From Dokdonia sp. PRO95 (GTDB taxonomy: Bacteria; Bacteroidota; Bacteroidia; Flavobacteriales; Flavobacteriaceae): a stretch of DNA of 64,000 nt. Each line of letters starts with the position of its first letter. Positions within the stretch are counted from its first letter, which is position 1. The DNA lies in NCBI RefSeq assembly GCF_000355805.1, contig NZ_CM001837.1, positions 656,409 through 720,408 on the forward strand, read 5' to 3'. The notes below the pieces were generated by a model, which did not search any database, was not told where the DNA came from, and worked only from the letters and a program-made list of their open reading frames with translations. This document shows, piece after piece, positions 51,644-60,806 of this stretch. Made by a program: the position numbers and the translations under genes.

Positions 51644-52156
51644 CTACGAATTGTACTGATCCATTATCGATACAGACACCTCTTTACTTCTACTTATGGC
51701 AATGCCATTAAGTTCATTAGTGAGTACAAACATTGCTTTGAGTTCAAGAGCATAACCATCTTTTTCATCTCGCAATGCCTCAATAACCTTATTGCTTACA
51801 AGAAAATTTCCTGGTCTAACGGAGCTCGGGTCTTTTTGTAATTGGAATTTAAAACGGGCGGTAGCATTACCATTGCTTGCCTTATAACTCTTGCCAAGCT
51901 TGTTGTAAATCATATCGTCCTCGTTAGAATAAGAGTCTTTTACTTGCTCAACGTCTAGTTGACAATGCAACTCATTAATGAGCGGCATCATAATATCTTC
52001 CTCTCCATCTACGTCGTAAACAAATCCTTGTATGTAATAGATAACATCCAGTTGCTTATCGAGCTTACTAAAGACAATATCTGTTTTAATTTCTATATCA
52101 ATACCGCTTGATGCGTTACCAATAACCTTTAATGATGTAGCTTGTAGTTTTGCCAT
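51644..52156 (-). CDS. Hypothetical cytosolic protein
   Basis: A 170-residue protein with no signal peptide or membrane helix. It reads as a mixed alpha/beta or all-beta domain (ASSGIDIEIKTDIVFSKLDKQLDVIYYIQGFVYDVDGEEDI, RFKFQLQKDPSS, GYALELKAMFVLTNE). I do not recognise a family. It lies between the islet's right repeat and pyrH, on the opposite strand from pyrH, and may belong to the accessory block. A terminator is 17 bases past its stop. Confidence 0.6.
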   Translation of the reverse strand: MAKLQATSLKVIGNASSGIDIEIKTDIVFSKLDKQLDVIYYIQGFVYDVDGEEDIMMPLINELHCQLDVEQVKDSYSNEDDMIYNKLGKSYKASNGNATARFKFQLQKDPSSVRPGNFLVSNKVIEALRDEKDGYALELKAMFVLTNELNGIAISRSKEVSVSIMDQYNS

Positions 52157-52353
52157 TGTATGTTGTTTTTGTGATTACTACCCCAAAATTATAATGAGTA
52201 TGACACAAACCAATATCACTTCACCCTTAAAACAAAGCATCAAAACACTTTAAATCAACAGATTAAAACCCTACAACAGCTTCCTAAACAAAACGAATTT
52301 TCAATCACAATCAAGTTAATTGAACTTGAGAAGATATCTGTTTTACAAAAGCC

Positions 52354-52369
52354 CGCTTTCGCGAAAGCG
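52354..52369. repeat. Palindromic element copy 18
   Basis: CGCTTTCGCGAAAGCG upstream of the pyrH -7 box. Confidence 0.92.
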
Positions 52370-52414
52370 TAAAAAACCATTGCCACACATTTTTAAATCA
52401 TTCTGTTTAAATAG

Positions 52415-52422
52415 TATATTTG
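52415..52422 (+). promoter_or_regulatory. -7 element of the pyrH promoter
   Basis: TATATTTG, 16 bases before the pyrH ATG. No good TTG at the standard distance. Confidence 0.45.
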
Positions 52423-52438
52423 CATAACTACACAGACT

Positions 52439-53143
52439 ATGAAATATAAAAGAATATTACTTAAACTTTCTGGTGAGGCCTTAATGGGAGATCGCCAGTA
52501 CGGAATAGATCCAAACCGTCTTGCCGAATATGCAGAAGACATTAAAGCAGTAACAGAAAAGGGTGTTGAAGTTGCTATTGTTATAGGTGGCGGAAATATC
52601 TTTAGAGGTGTAGCGGGAGCTAGCAAAGGAATGGATCGCGTACAAAGTGATCACATGGGAATGCTTGCCACTGTAATAAATGGCCTAGCTCTACAAGACG
52701 CGCTAGAACAAGCAGACGTAAAAACAAGACTACAAACAGCGGTGAAGATTAATGAAGTAGCCGAGCCTTTTATACGCCGTAAAGCGATGGCTCACCTTAA
52801 AAAGGGACGTGTTGTCATTTTTGGGGCAGGTACAGGTAATCCATACTTTACTACAGACTCTGCCGCAGTACTAAGAGCGATCGAAGTAGAAGCAGATGTA
52901 ATTTTAAAGGGAACGAGAGTAGATGGTATTTATAACTCAGATCCTGAGAAAAATACAGATGCTATTAAGTATGATCATATCTCTTTTGACGATGTGTTAC
53001 GTAAAGGCTTAAAAGTGATGGACACTACGGCGTTTACACTAAGTCAAGAAAATGAGTTACCTATTATTGTTTTTGATATGAATACTCGTGGCAACTTGAT
53101 GAAAGTGGTCTCTGGTGATGCGATAGGTACTACCGTAAACTAA
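52439..53143 (+). CDS. pyrH: Uridylate kinase
   Basis: A 234-residue amino-acid-kinase-fold enzyme that makes UDP from [17 protein letters not shown] (phosphate loop), [23 protein letters not shown] and [11 protein letters not shown] are diagnostic. It is followed 53 bases later by frr, the common pyrH-frr order; tsf, its usual upstream partner, is 3.8 kb away because of the islet. Confidence 0.97.
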   Translation: MKYKRILLKLSGEALMGDRQYGIDPNRLAEYAEDIKAVTEKGVEVAIVIGGGNIFRGVAGASKGMDRVQSDHMGMLATVINGLALQDALEQADVKTRLQTAVKINEVAEPFIRRKAMAHLKKGRVVIFGAGTGNPYFTTDSAAVLRAIEVEADVILKGTRVDGIYNSDPEKNTDAIKYDHISFDDVLRKGLKVMDTTAFTLSQENELPIIVFDMNTRGNLMKVVSGDAIGTTVN

Positions 53144-53196
53144 CGTCAAGAGAATTGGCTCAATTTTTGTAAACTTGCTATCATAATTATATTACC

Positions 53197-53754
53197 ATGA
53201 ACGAAGATTTAAAATTTATAGTAGATACTGCCAAAGAAGCAATGGATGATGCCATTGTACACTTAGCAAAACGATTACTTACCATACGTGCAGGAAAAGC
53301 AAGCCCAGCAATGCTACAAGGTTTAATGGTAAACTATTACGGGAGCCCTACGCCTTTGAGCCAAGTGGCAAATGTAAACACTCCAGATGGTCGCACAATA
53401 ACTGTACAGCCGTGGGAGAAAAGCTTAATGCAAGAGATTGAAAAAGCTATTATAAATGCAAACTTAGGTTTTAACCCTATGAATAATGGGGAAAACATTA
53501 TCATTAACGTTCCGCCACTTACAGAGGAAAGACGTAAAGATCTTGTAAAACAAGCTCGCTCAGAAGCAGAAGACTCAAAGGTAGGTGTGCGTAATGACCG
53601 TAAAAATGCCAATAACGATATCAAAAAAGTAGATGACGCCTCTGAAGATGAAAAGGCAAATGCAGAAGTAGATATCCAGAAGCTTACAGATATTCATATC
53701 AAGAAGATAGAAGAAGTCTTAAGTAAGAAAGAAGAAGAGATTATGACTGTATAA
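53197..53754 (+). CDS. frr: Ribosome recycling factor
   Basis: A 185-residue L-shaped protein that splits post-termination ribosomes with EF-G. RAGKASPAMLQGLMVNYYGSPTPLSQVANV, LTEERRKDLVKQ and VRNDRKNANNDIKK are family marks. Length is normal. A perfect terminator follows, closing pyrH-frr. Confidence 0.97.
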   Translation: MNEDLKFIVDTAKEAMDDAIVHLAKRLLTIRAGKASPAMLQGLMVNYYGSPTPLSQVANVNTPDGRTITVQPWEKSLMQEIEKAIINANLGFNPMNNGENIIINVPPLTEERRKDLVKQARSEAEDSKVGVRNDRKNANNDIKKVDDASEDEKANAEVDIQKLTDIHIKKIEEVLSKKEEEIMTV

Positions 53755-53777
53755 TACTACAGACGTTAAACAATTAT

Positions 53778-53806
53778 AAAAAAGCGACCATGTGGTCGCT
53801 TTTTTA
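53778..53806 (+). terminator. Intrinsic terminator of frr
   Basis: AAAAAAGCGACCA pairs with TGGTCGCTTTTTT around a two-base turn. Confidence 0.92.
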
Positions 53807-53831
53807 ATACATTTACCTTTCAACCTACCCT

Positions 53832-55952
53832 ATGCGTCCGTTTATAATTGCCTTACTCTTATGCTTAAGTTTTAATGCGGTAGCTCAAAATGAGCCTGAT
53901 GAACTGGACATTATTACGCAAGCAATAGAAAATAAATCTAAGAACGACCCACGAGAGATACTCGCTTCTTACACGTATGACGTTTATGAGAAAACGGTTA
54001 TTACCGATAGTCTCAATGGAAGCACACACAACTTCTTTTCTGAGAAAGTAAGCCAACTACAATTTACAGAGGATCACCAGTTTTCGGAGAATATTATTGG
54101 ATATCAGCTTGCTGGTTTTAAGAATCCGCGATATGAGGTTTTTGCTGTAAATGTGCAATCACGGTCATTTTATGATGATGATTTTGTGATTTTTAATAAT
54201 CGCTATGCGGGAATTCTCTCAAAAAGAGGAATGCGCAATTATAATTACAGTATTACTTCTGGCGATGTAAATGGAGACTACCAAGTAAGTTTTAGCCCTA
54301 AAAAACCTAAGAAAATCCCTGGGCTTACTGGGACAATGACCTTAGATAAAAACTCACTCGCTATAAAAGGCGTGCAAGTGCGTATTACAGATAAGCTTAA
54401 CATTATTCTCAATCAAGAGTACACCTACATAGAAGACGCAAACATTTATTTACCACAGCAGCGAGAGTTATTTCTAGATAAAGGAAGTGAAGATCGCAAG
54501 CTGTCTTTCTTTAAAGGGCGTATCTCCATAGGCACTATAGAAAACGAAGTGCTAGAAGATATGGTCACTCGTAAGTTTCTTGTAGCTACTACTAGAATGA
54601 GCAACCATAATGTAAACGGCGATGTTGCCATTCCAGATTCTAAGTATGCTATTACTTTTAAGGAAGGAGCAAGCGAGCAAGCAGAATCGTTCTGGCAAAA
54701 CTATCGTACAACCCCGCTATCTAGCAAAGATGAACGCAGTTTCTCAGAACTAGAACGCATTGTAAATGCCGAAAACATAGAACGTAGATTAGGGACTACT
54801 AATAATTTTAGTATTGGTTATTTTAGTTTTGACGCCTTCGATTTTGACCTTACTTATCCTGTAAAATTCAATAATTATGAGGGTTTGAGACTTGGCCTTG
54901 GTGGAGTGACTAATGAGTCTTTCTCTAAGCGTTTCCGTATAGAGGGCTATGGTGCATATGGATTTAAGGATCAAGATGTCAAGTATGGTATAGGAGCTGG
55001 CTATCTCCTAGATCCAGACAAGGGAGCATGGATTTCTGGAACGTACAACAGTGATCTTGAAGAAGTAGGTAATTATGCATATTTAACAGATCGCCGTGTG
55101 TATTCACTCTTTGAGCCACGCCTTGTAAACATCACACAGTTTTACAAACACCGTACTACCCGTTTAAATCTTGAATACAGATTAACACCACAATTACTTT
55201 CTGAGCTACAGATTGCTCATAGAAGACTAGATCAGACAACACCATATCGATACAACAATAACGGAAACATCATACGCAATTATGATATTTCTGAAGTCAC
55301 TGCCTCTTTCCGCTGGAGTCCGTCTAATAAATACTTAAAAACAGATAATGATATTGTTCCTGTTTACGAGGGGTATCCTATAATCTCTGGCCAAGTATCT
55401 CAGGCTATTGATGGTCTAGGAGGTGATCTCGAATTTACAAAACTTGCCGCCAAAGTATTTTACAGAGTAGATAGACTCAACAAATCTGCTACGGAGTTTC
55501 TTGTAGAAGGGAACGTTGGTTTTGGAGATTTACCTATTACACACTTGTTTCACGCTTTTCCTAATGCGCCTACTAAGGAAACGATACTTCAGCGTTTTTC
55601 GGTGGCTGGGGTTAATAGTTTTGAGACTATGTTTTTTGGAGAATTCTTTTCAGACAAATTGCTTACTGCTCAGGTAAAACATAGACTGGCGCCATTTAAT
55701 ATCTCTAAGAGCTTTAAACCAGAATTGGTTTTTATAAGCCGTTTTGCTATAGGAGATATAAGTAACCCAGAAGATCACCTCGATATCGGGGAGTTTGGCT
55801 CGCTTAGTAAAGGATATACAGAAACTGGTTTTGAACTCAACAAGCTGCTCTTTGGTTTTGGAACGAGTCTCACCTACCGTTATGGCGCATATCACTTACC
55901 TAACTGGGGAGATAACATTGCGTTTAAGTTTACCTTTAATCTCAAACTGTAG
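53832..55952 (+). CDS. DUF5686 outer membrane barrel protein
   Basis: A 706-residue protein with a signal peptide (MRPFIIALLLCLSFNAVA). The conserved DUF5686 part begins IITQAIENKSKNDPREILASYTYDVYEK and continues with FSEKVSQLQF, YAGILSKRGMRNYNYSI and LPQQRELFLDKG. The C-terminal half is a barrel ending in FKFTFNLKL. Relatives usually carry an N-terminal CarboxypepD_reg domain that is missing here. The function is unknown; proximity to frr and an MMPL transporter is not informative. It is probably transcribed from a promoter close after the frr terminator. Confidence 0.8.
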   Translation: MRPFIIALLLCLSFNAVAQNEPDELDIITQAIENKSKNDPREILASYTYDVYEKTVITDSLNGSTHNFFSEKVSQLQFTEDHQFSENIIGYQLAGFKNPRYEVFAVNVQSRSFYDDDFVIFNNRYAGILSKRGMRNYNYSITSGDVNGDYQVSFSPKKPKKIPGLTGTMTLDKNSLAIKGVQVRITDKLNIILNQEYTYIEDANIYLPQQRELFLDKGSEDRKLSFFKGRISIGTIENEVLEDMVTRKFLVATTRMSNHNVNGDVAIPDSKYAITFKEGASEQAESFWQNYRTTPLSSKDERSFSELERIVNAENIERRLGTTNNFSIGYFSFDAFDFDLTYPVKFNNYEGLRLGLGGVTNESFSKRFRIEGYGAYGFKDQDVKYGIGAGYLLDPDKGAWISGTYNSDLEEVGNYAYLTDRRVYSLFEPRLVNITQFYKHRTTRLNLEYRLTPQLLSELQIAHRRLDQTTPYRYNNNGNIIRNYDISEVTASFRWSPSNKYLKTDNDIVPVYEGYPIISGQVSQAIDGLGGDLEFTKLAAKVFYRVDRLNKSATEFLVEGNVGFGDLPITHLFHAFPNAPTKETILQRFSVAGVNSFETMFFGEFFSDKLLTAQVKHRLAPFNISKSFKPELVFISRFAIGDISNPEDHLDIGEFGSLSKGYTETGFELNKLLFGFGTSLTYRYGAYHLPNWGDNIAFKFTFNLKL

Positions 55953-56000
55953 TAAACTTATCGTAATCTCATTCAATTTACTGAACCTAGGTTAATTTTT

Positions 56001-56020
56001 TACGCTTTCGCGAAAGCGTA
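56001..56020. repeat. Palindromic element copy 19 (full 20 bp)
   Basis: Perfect 20-bp copy between the DUF5686 and MMPL genes. Confidence 0.95.
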
Positions 56021-56076
56021 ACCCCTACCACCTACAAGCCTTTGTCAATTTACCCGCATATCTGCATCCAAAAGAA

Positions 56077-56084
56077 TATCTTTG
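56077..56084 (+). promoter_or_regulatory. -7 element of the MMPL transporter gene
   Basis: TATCTTTG, 18 bases before the ATG. No TTG at the standard distance. Confidence 0.4.
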
Positions 56085-56102
56085 CGGTGCTAAAACAAGT
56101 CA

Positions 56103-58511
56103 ATGGCAAAATTTCTGAGTAAAGGTTTTTGGGAGTCTGTAGCGAGTTTAATACTACGCAATCGTCCTTTGATTCTCATTCTTATTGTGGGTTTCACCAT
56201 TTTCTTAGGTTTCCAATGGCGCAATATGCGCTTTACCTATACAGAGGCAAACTTACTTCCTGACGACCATGAAGTAAATCTAGAATACCAGAATTTTAAA
56301 GATAAGTTTGGTGAGGAGGGGAACCTCATTGTGTTAGGAATACAAGACGAACGTCTTTTTACTCCTGAGGTACTTACCGCTTGGAATGACTTATCTACCA
56401 AGATTGCAAAGGCAGATGCTGTTGCATTATCCCTTTCTCTTAAAGATCTCAAGATATTAGACAAACAAGAAAATCCGCAGCGATTTGATCTTGTTCCCTT
56501 CATGACAGATAGCACGCTCACTGCCGAAAGTGCTGCTAGTTATAGAAAATTACTCTTTGACGATTTACCATTTTATGAAAATCTGATTTACAATAAAGAG
56601 ACAGGTACCGTACGCTCTGCGGTATACCTTAAGAAAGATTTAATCAACACTCCTGCGCGTTTAGATTTTGTAGTAAATGATCTTATGCCAGCGATCGCGA
56701 CTTTTGAAAAAGATTACGACATCGATGTGCGCACCAGTGGGATGCCATACATACGAACGCTCAATGCTCAAAATATTATTGATGAGATAGGCATTTTTGT
56801 AGGTGCAGCATTACTAGTTACTTCTTTTATATTTTTCTTTTTCTTTAGATCATACAGAGCCACCTTTATCTCCATGATTACGGTAATCATAGGTGTGATG
56901 TGGGCTTTTGGGTTCTTAGGATTACTTGGGTATGAGATTACAGTACTTACAGCTATTATCCCACCGCTTATTATTGTGATTGGGATTCCTAACTGTATTT
57001 TCTTAATTAATAAGTACCAGCAAGAGTATAAAAATCACGGTAACCAAGTAAAAGCATTACAGCGTGTTATTACCAAAGTAGGTAATGCAACCTTAATGAC
57101 TAACATTACGACAGCTTCTGGATTTGCTACGTTTATTCTTACTGAGAGTTCGCTGCTAAGCGAGTTCGGTGTGGTTGCAAGTATCAATATCATTGCTATA
57201 TTTTTACTTAGCTTACTTATCATTCCTATCATTTACAGTTACATGTCGCCTCCTAAGGAGAAGCACCTTAAACACCTAGGTAAAACTTGGATAGAAGGGT
57301 TTGTAAACTGGATGGAGCGCATGGTACGCACTAGACGCACTGCAATTTATGCCTCTAGTGTATTATTACTTGCTTTGAGTATTATAGGTATTTATCAAAT
57401 ACGCATATCTGGTTCGCTCATAGAAGACATGCCTAAAAAAGCCGACTTCTATAAAGACATAAAGTTTTTTGAGGAAGAATTTGATGGGATTATGCCATTA
57501 GAAATTCTAATTGACACTAAGAAAAAACAAGGAGTCATGAAGCTTGCCACCCTTAAACGCATGGAAGAGCTAAGCGCTACCATAGAGGAGCAACCAGAAC
57601 TCTCTGCACCTATATCTATAGTAAATCTTGTAAAGTATGCAAAGCAAGCCTACTTTAATGGAAATCCTAAATACTACCAACTTCCTACCAGCAACGAGCG
57701 CAATTTTATACTGCCGTATGCAAAGAGTTTTGATAATGATGAGAACCTCATGGGAGCCTACGTAGATAGTACGGGTCAATATGCCAGAATCACCACTTTC
57801 ATGAAAGATGTAGGTACTGACAAGATGGAACGTGCTGAAGAAAATATTCAATTAAAAATAGACAAACTCTTCCCTGAAGAACGCTATGAGGTTACCATGA
57901 CAGGTACTGCACTCGTTTTTCAAAAAGGAACAGATTACCTCGTAATGAACCTTGTGATAAGTCTATCACTTGCCATCTTACTTATCGCGCTATTCATGGC
58001 GTGGATGTTCAAGTCGCTACGTATGATTATAGTGTCTCTCATCCCTAATTTATTACCACTACTAGTTACGGCGGGTATGATGGGCTTTATAGGCATCCCT
58101 ATCAAGCCATCTACAATACTTGTTTTTAGTATTGCCTTTGGGATCTCTGTAGATGACACAATTCACTTTCTTGCCAAATACCGTCAGGAGCTAAAAGCTA
58201 ATAAATGGAAGATCAAAAAATCTGTTTACGGTTCGCTACGTGAGACAGGTGTAAGCATGTTTTACACCTCAATTGTATTATTCTTTGGCTTCTCTGTGTT
58301 CATGATTAGTAGCTTTGGAGGAACTGTAGCACTAGGTGGTCTTGTAAGCGCAACACTTCTCTTTGCAATGCTAGCAAACCTTTTACTATTACCATCACTG
58401 TTGTTATCTCTAGAAAAAGAGATTGCAAATAAAGACACCTTTAAAGAACCTGCACTACAAATTGTGGAACGTGAGGGTGATGAAGAAACTGCTGATAAAG
58501 AGCTTGAGTAA
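56103..58511 (+). CDS. MMPL/RND-family inner membrane transporter
   Basis: An 802-residue protein with the duplicated RND plan: helix 1 (about 20-38), a periplasmic domain (about 40-220), helices 2-6 (about 225-380), helix 7 (about 410-430), a second periplasmic domain, and helices 8-12 (about 620-775). The central helix of the second half carries FSIAFGISVDDTIHFLAKYRQE, with Asp residues expected to carry protons, and the first half carries PPLIIVIGIPNCIFLINKYQQE in the same position, where the Asp pair is replaced by Asn and Cys. The family exports lipids, hopanoids or other hydrophobic molecules. The cargo here is unknown. Confidence 0.87.
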   Translation: MAKFLSKGFWESVASLILRNRPLILILIVGFTIFLGFQWRNMRFTYTEANLLPDDHEVNLEYQNFKDKFGEEGNLIVLGIQDERLFTPEVLTAWNDLSTKIAKADAVALSLSLKDLKILDKQENPQRFDLVPFMTDSTLTAESAASYRKLLFDDLPFYENLIYNKETGTVRSAVYLKKDLINTPARLDFVVNDLMPAIATFEKDYDIDVRTSGMPYIRTLNAQNIIDEIGIFVGAALLVTSFIFFFFFRSYRATFISMITVIIGVMWAFGFLGLLGYEITVLTAIIPPLIIVIGIPNCIFLINKYQQEYKNHGNQVKALQRVITKVGNATLMTNITTASGFATFILTESSLLSEFGVVASINIIAIFLLSLLIIPIIYSYMSPPKEKHLKHLGKTWIEGFVNWMERMVRTRRTAIYASSVLLLALSIIGIYQIRISGSLIEDMPKKADFYKDIKFFEEEFDGIMPLEILIDTKKKQGVMKLATLKRMEELSATIEEQPELSAPISIVNLVKYAKQAYFNGNPKYYQLPTSNERNFILPYAKSFDNDENLMGAYVDSTGQYARITTFMKDVGTDKMERAEENIQLKIDKLFPEERYEVTMTGTALVFQKGTDYLVMNLVISLSLAILLIALFMAWMFKSLRMIIVSLIPNLLPLLVTAGMMGFIGIPIKPSTILVFSIAFGISVDDTIHFLAKYRQELKANKWKIKKSVYGSLRETGVSMFYTSIVLFFGFSVFMISSFGGTVALGGLVSATLLFAMLANLLLLPSLLLSLEKEIANKDTFKEPALQIVEREGDEETADKELE

Positions 58512-58546
58512 CTAGGCATTCCCTTTGTATCTTTATACAAAAAGGC

Positions 58547-59092
58547 ATGACAGATCAGTATTTTAAAAAAGCACAAGACGAGTTACAACTTGGCGTCAAC
58601 AAAAAGGGACACCCGTTTAGGTACACCACTATGGGAACGGTAGATGCTTCTGGAGTTCCTGCACTAAGAACTGTTGTACTAAGACAGGTTACAGACGATT
58701 TTAAACTGAGAATTTATACTGACAGTAGATCCAATAAAATTGCTCAGTTACTCCAAAATGATGTTACTAGCTTGCTCTTTTACCATCCTAAAAAATTGCT
58801 GCAGATTAAAATTACAGGAAACGCTTCCATCATTACAGACCCCGTAGAGCTGCAACGCTATTACAGCGGCGTGCAGCCCTCATCAAAAAAAGATTACACT
58901 ACCACTGATGCTCCTGGATCAGAGATTTCAAACCCAGATGTGGTAGACTACCTTGAGAACACGCATTATTTTACTATTATTGAGATTGCACCTACACATT
59001 TAGAGTTTCTTCAGCTTAAGAGACCTAACCACATTAGAGCGAGTTTTAGACTTGAAGATGGAACATGGAACGGGCAGTTCTTAAACCCTTAA
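58547..59092 (+). CDS. Pyridoxamine 5'-phosphate oxidase-like flavoprotein
   Basis: A 181-residue split-barrel FMN-binding protein. Marks are PFRYTTMGTVDASGVPALRTVVLRQV, IYTDSRSNKIAQLLQN, LLFYHPKKLLQIKITG and a C-terminal AS FRLEDGTWNGQFLNP-type end where true PdxH has the substrate-binding RxxRF. It is shorter than PdxH (about 215 residues) and closer to the Alr4036-type FMN-binding group. It may act on pyridoxamine phosphate or another reductant; I do not assign pdxH. The start is 36 bases after the transporter stop. Confidence 0.8.
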   Translation: MTDQYFKKAQDELQLGVNKKGHPFRYTTMGTVDASGVPALRTVVLRQVTDDFKLRIYTDSRSNKIAQLLQNDVTSLLFYHPKKLLQIKITGNASIITDPVELQRYYSGVQPSSKKDYTTTDAPGSEISNPDVVDYLENTHYFTIIEIAPTHLEFLQLKRPNHIRASFRLEDGTWNGQFLNP

Positions 59093-59095
59093 GGG

Positions 59096-59115
59096 TACGC
59101 TTTCGCGAAAGCGTA
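59096..59115. repeat. Palindromic element copy 20 (full 20 bp)
   Basis: Perfect 20-bp copy beginning four bases after the stop of the flavoprotein gene. Confidence 0.95.
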
Positions 59116-59226
59116 AAAACCTTTTTTACACCTCAACTTGAGCACTGCTGCAAATCTCAATAAAGAGTAATGCGCCTTAGCGTATATTTCAGTCTATTTA
59201 CCCCTTACCCTACCACAAAAATCTTT

Positions 59227-59234
59227 TATATTTG
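59227..59234 (+). promoter_or_regulatory. -7 element of the asnS promoter
   Basis: TATATTTG, 35 bases before the asnS ATG. The expected TTG is not clear. Confidence 0.45.
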
Positions 59235-59269
59235 CCCTCTATCTAGAGAATTCATTTAAATAAGATACA

Positions 59270-60712
59270 ATGACACATACGCCTATTATAGCGCTACTCG
59301 AAAGTGACAAAATTCATCAAGAATTTACGGTAAAAGGATGGGTAAGATCCTTCCGCGGAAACCAGTTTATCGCACTTAATGATGGTTCTACTATTAATAA
59401 CCTTCAGTGTGTAGTCGATTTTGAAAATACAGACGAAGCACTTTTAAAGCGTATCACAACAGGTGCTGCCGTTGCCATAAAAGGAACCTTAGAAGAAAGT
59501 CAAGGTAGTGGGCAACGCATAGAAATAAAAGTAAAAGATATCCAGATTGAGGGCGATGCAGATCCTCAAGAATTAAAAAATACGATACTCTCTCCTAAGC
59601 GTCACACACTAGAAAAATTACGTGAGCAGGCACACTTAAGAGTTCGCACCAACACCTTTGGCGCTGTAATGCGTTTACGCTCAAAGTTATCGTTTGCCAT
59701 ACATGAGTATTTTAATAAAAACGGCTACTTCCATGCACATACGCCTATCATTACTGGTAGTGATGCAGAGGGAGCTGGTGAGATGTTTCGCGTAAGCGCG
59801 CTTGACCCAGAAAATCCGCCGCGCACAGAAGATGGAAAGATTGATTACAGCAAGGACTTTTTTGGCAAAGAGACTAACCTTACGGTTTCTGGACAGCTAG
59901 AAGGAGAGACGTATGCATTAGGACTTGGGAAGATTTACACCTTTGGACCTACCTTTAGAGCAGAAAATAGTAACACTTCTCGTCACCTTGCAGAATTCTG
60001 GATGGTAGAACCAGAGATGGCTTTTTGTGATCTAGATGGAAACATGGATCTTGCCGAAGATTTTATCAAGTACGTAATTAACTACGCACTAGAAAACTGT
60101 CAAGATGATCTTGAATTTCTAGAAAACAGATTAATTCAAGAAGATAAAAGCAAGCCACAAGCAGATCGTGCGCCTATGGCACTACGCGAGAAGCTGAGCT
60201 TTATAGTAGACAACAACTTCAAGCGTGTAAGCTATACGGAGGCAATTGACATCTTACGTAATAGTAAGCCTAATAAGAAGAAAAAGTTCAAATACCCTAT
60301 TAATGAATGGGGAGCAGATTTACAGTCTGAGCATGAGCGTTACCTTGTAGAAAAGCACTTTAACTGCCCAGTAATCTTATTTGATTACCCAGCAAACATC
60401 AAGGCATTTTATATGCGTCTTAACGAAGATGGTAAGACCGTACGCGCGATGGATGTACTTTTCCCTGGAATAGGTGAGATGGTAGGAGGATCACAGCGTG
60501 AGGAGCGTCTAGATGTTCTTAAGGAGAAAATGGCTGCACTTGATATTTCTGAGGAGGAGCTTTCTTGGTACCTAGATACTCGCAAGTTTGGAACATGTAC
60601 ACATAGTGGTTTTGGTCTTGGTTTTGAGCGCCTTGTGCTATTTGTAACGGGAATGACAAACATACGTGACGTAATACCTTACCCACGTTTCCCTGGTCAC
60701 GCAGAGTTTTAG
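59270..60712 (+). CDS. asnS: Asparaginyl-tRNA synthetase
   Basis: A 480-residue class IIb synthetase of typical length. An OB-fold anticodon domain (about 15-110; VKGWVRSFRGNQFIALNDGST) precedes the catalytic core: motif 1 region HTPIITGSDAEGAGEMFRV, motif 2 FRAENSNTSRHLAEFWMVEPE, motif 3 GFGLGFERLVLFVTGMTNIRDVIPYPR. Charging of Asn directly is thus encoded. A palindromic element variant and a terminator follow. Confidence 0.97.
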   Translation: MTHTPIIALLESDKIHQEFTVKGWVRSFRGNQFIALNDGSTINNLQCVVDFENTDEALLKRITTGAAVAIKGTLEESQGSGQRIEIKVKDIQIEGDADPQELKNTILSPKRHTLEKLREQAHLRVRTNTFGAVMRLRSKLSFAIHEYFNKNGYFHAHTPIITGSDAEGAGEMFRVSALDPENPPRTEDGKIDYSKDFFGKETNLTVSGQLEGETYALGLGKIYTFGPTFRAENSNTSRHLAEFWMVEPEMAFCDLDGNMDLAEDFIKYVINYALENCQDDLEFLENRLIQEDKSKPQADRAPMALREKLSFIVDNNFKRVSYTEAIDILRNSKPNKKKKFKYPINEWGADLQSEHERYLVEKHFNCPVILFDYPANIKAFYMRLNEDGKTVRAMDVLFPGIGEMVGGSQREERLDVLKEKMAALDISEEELSWYLDTRKFGTCTHSGFGLGFERLVLFVTGMTNIRDVIPYPRFPGHAEF

Positions 60713-60726
60713 AAAATACTTTCTTT

Positions 60727-60745
60727 CGCTTTCGCGAAAATGTGA
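60727..60745. repeat. Palindromic element copy 21 (ATGTGA variant)
   Basis: CGCTTTCGCGAAAATGTGA, identical for 19 bases to copy 4 after the polyferredoxin gene; both lie just after a stop codon. Confidence 0.85.
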
Positions 60746-60761
60746 ATATATCAACTATTAT

Positions 60762-60796
60762 AAATCCAATGTACTTAGGTATGTTGGATTTTTTTT
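60762..60796 (+). terminator. Intrinsic terminator of asnS
   Basis: AAATCCAA pairs with TTGGATTT around a 14-base loop, then a T run. Confidence 0.75.
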
Positions 60797-60806
60797 GTGG
60801 GAATTG

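Noticed and set aside
59786-59800. TTTCGCGTAAGCG in asnS
   Set aside because: It encodes FRVSA, which is normal in AsnRS at that position; similarity to the palindromic element is accidental.
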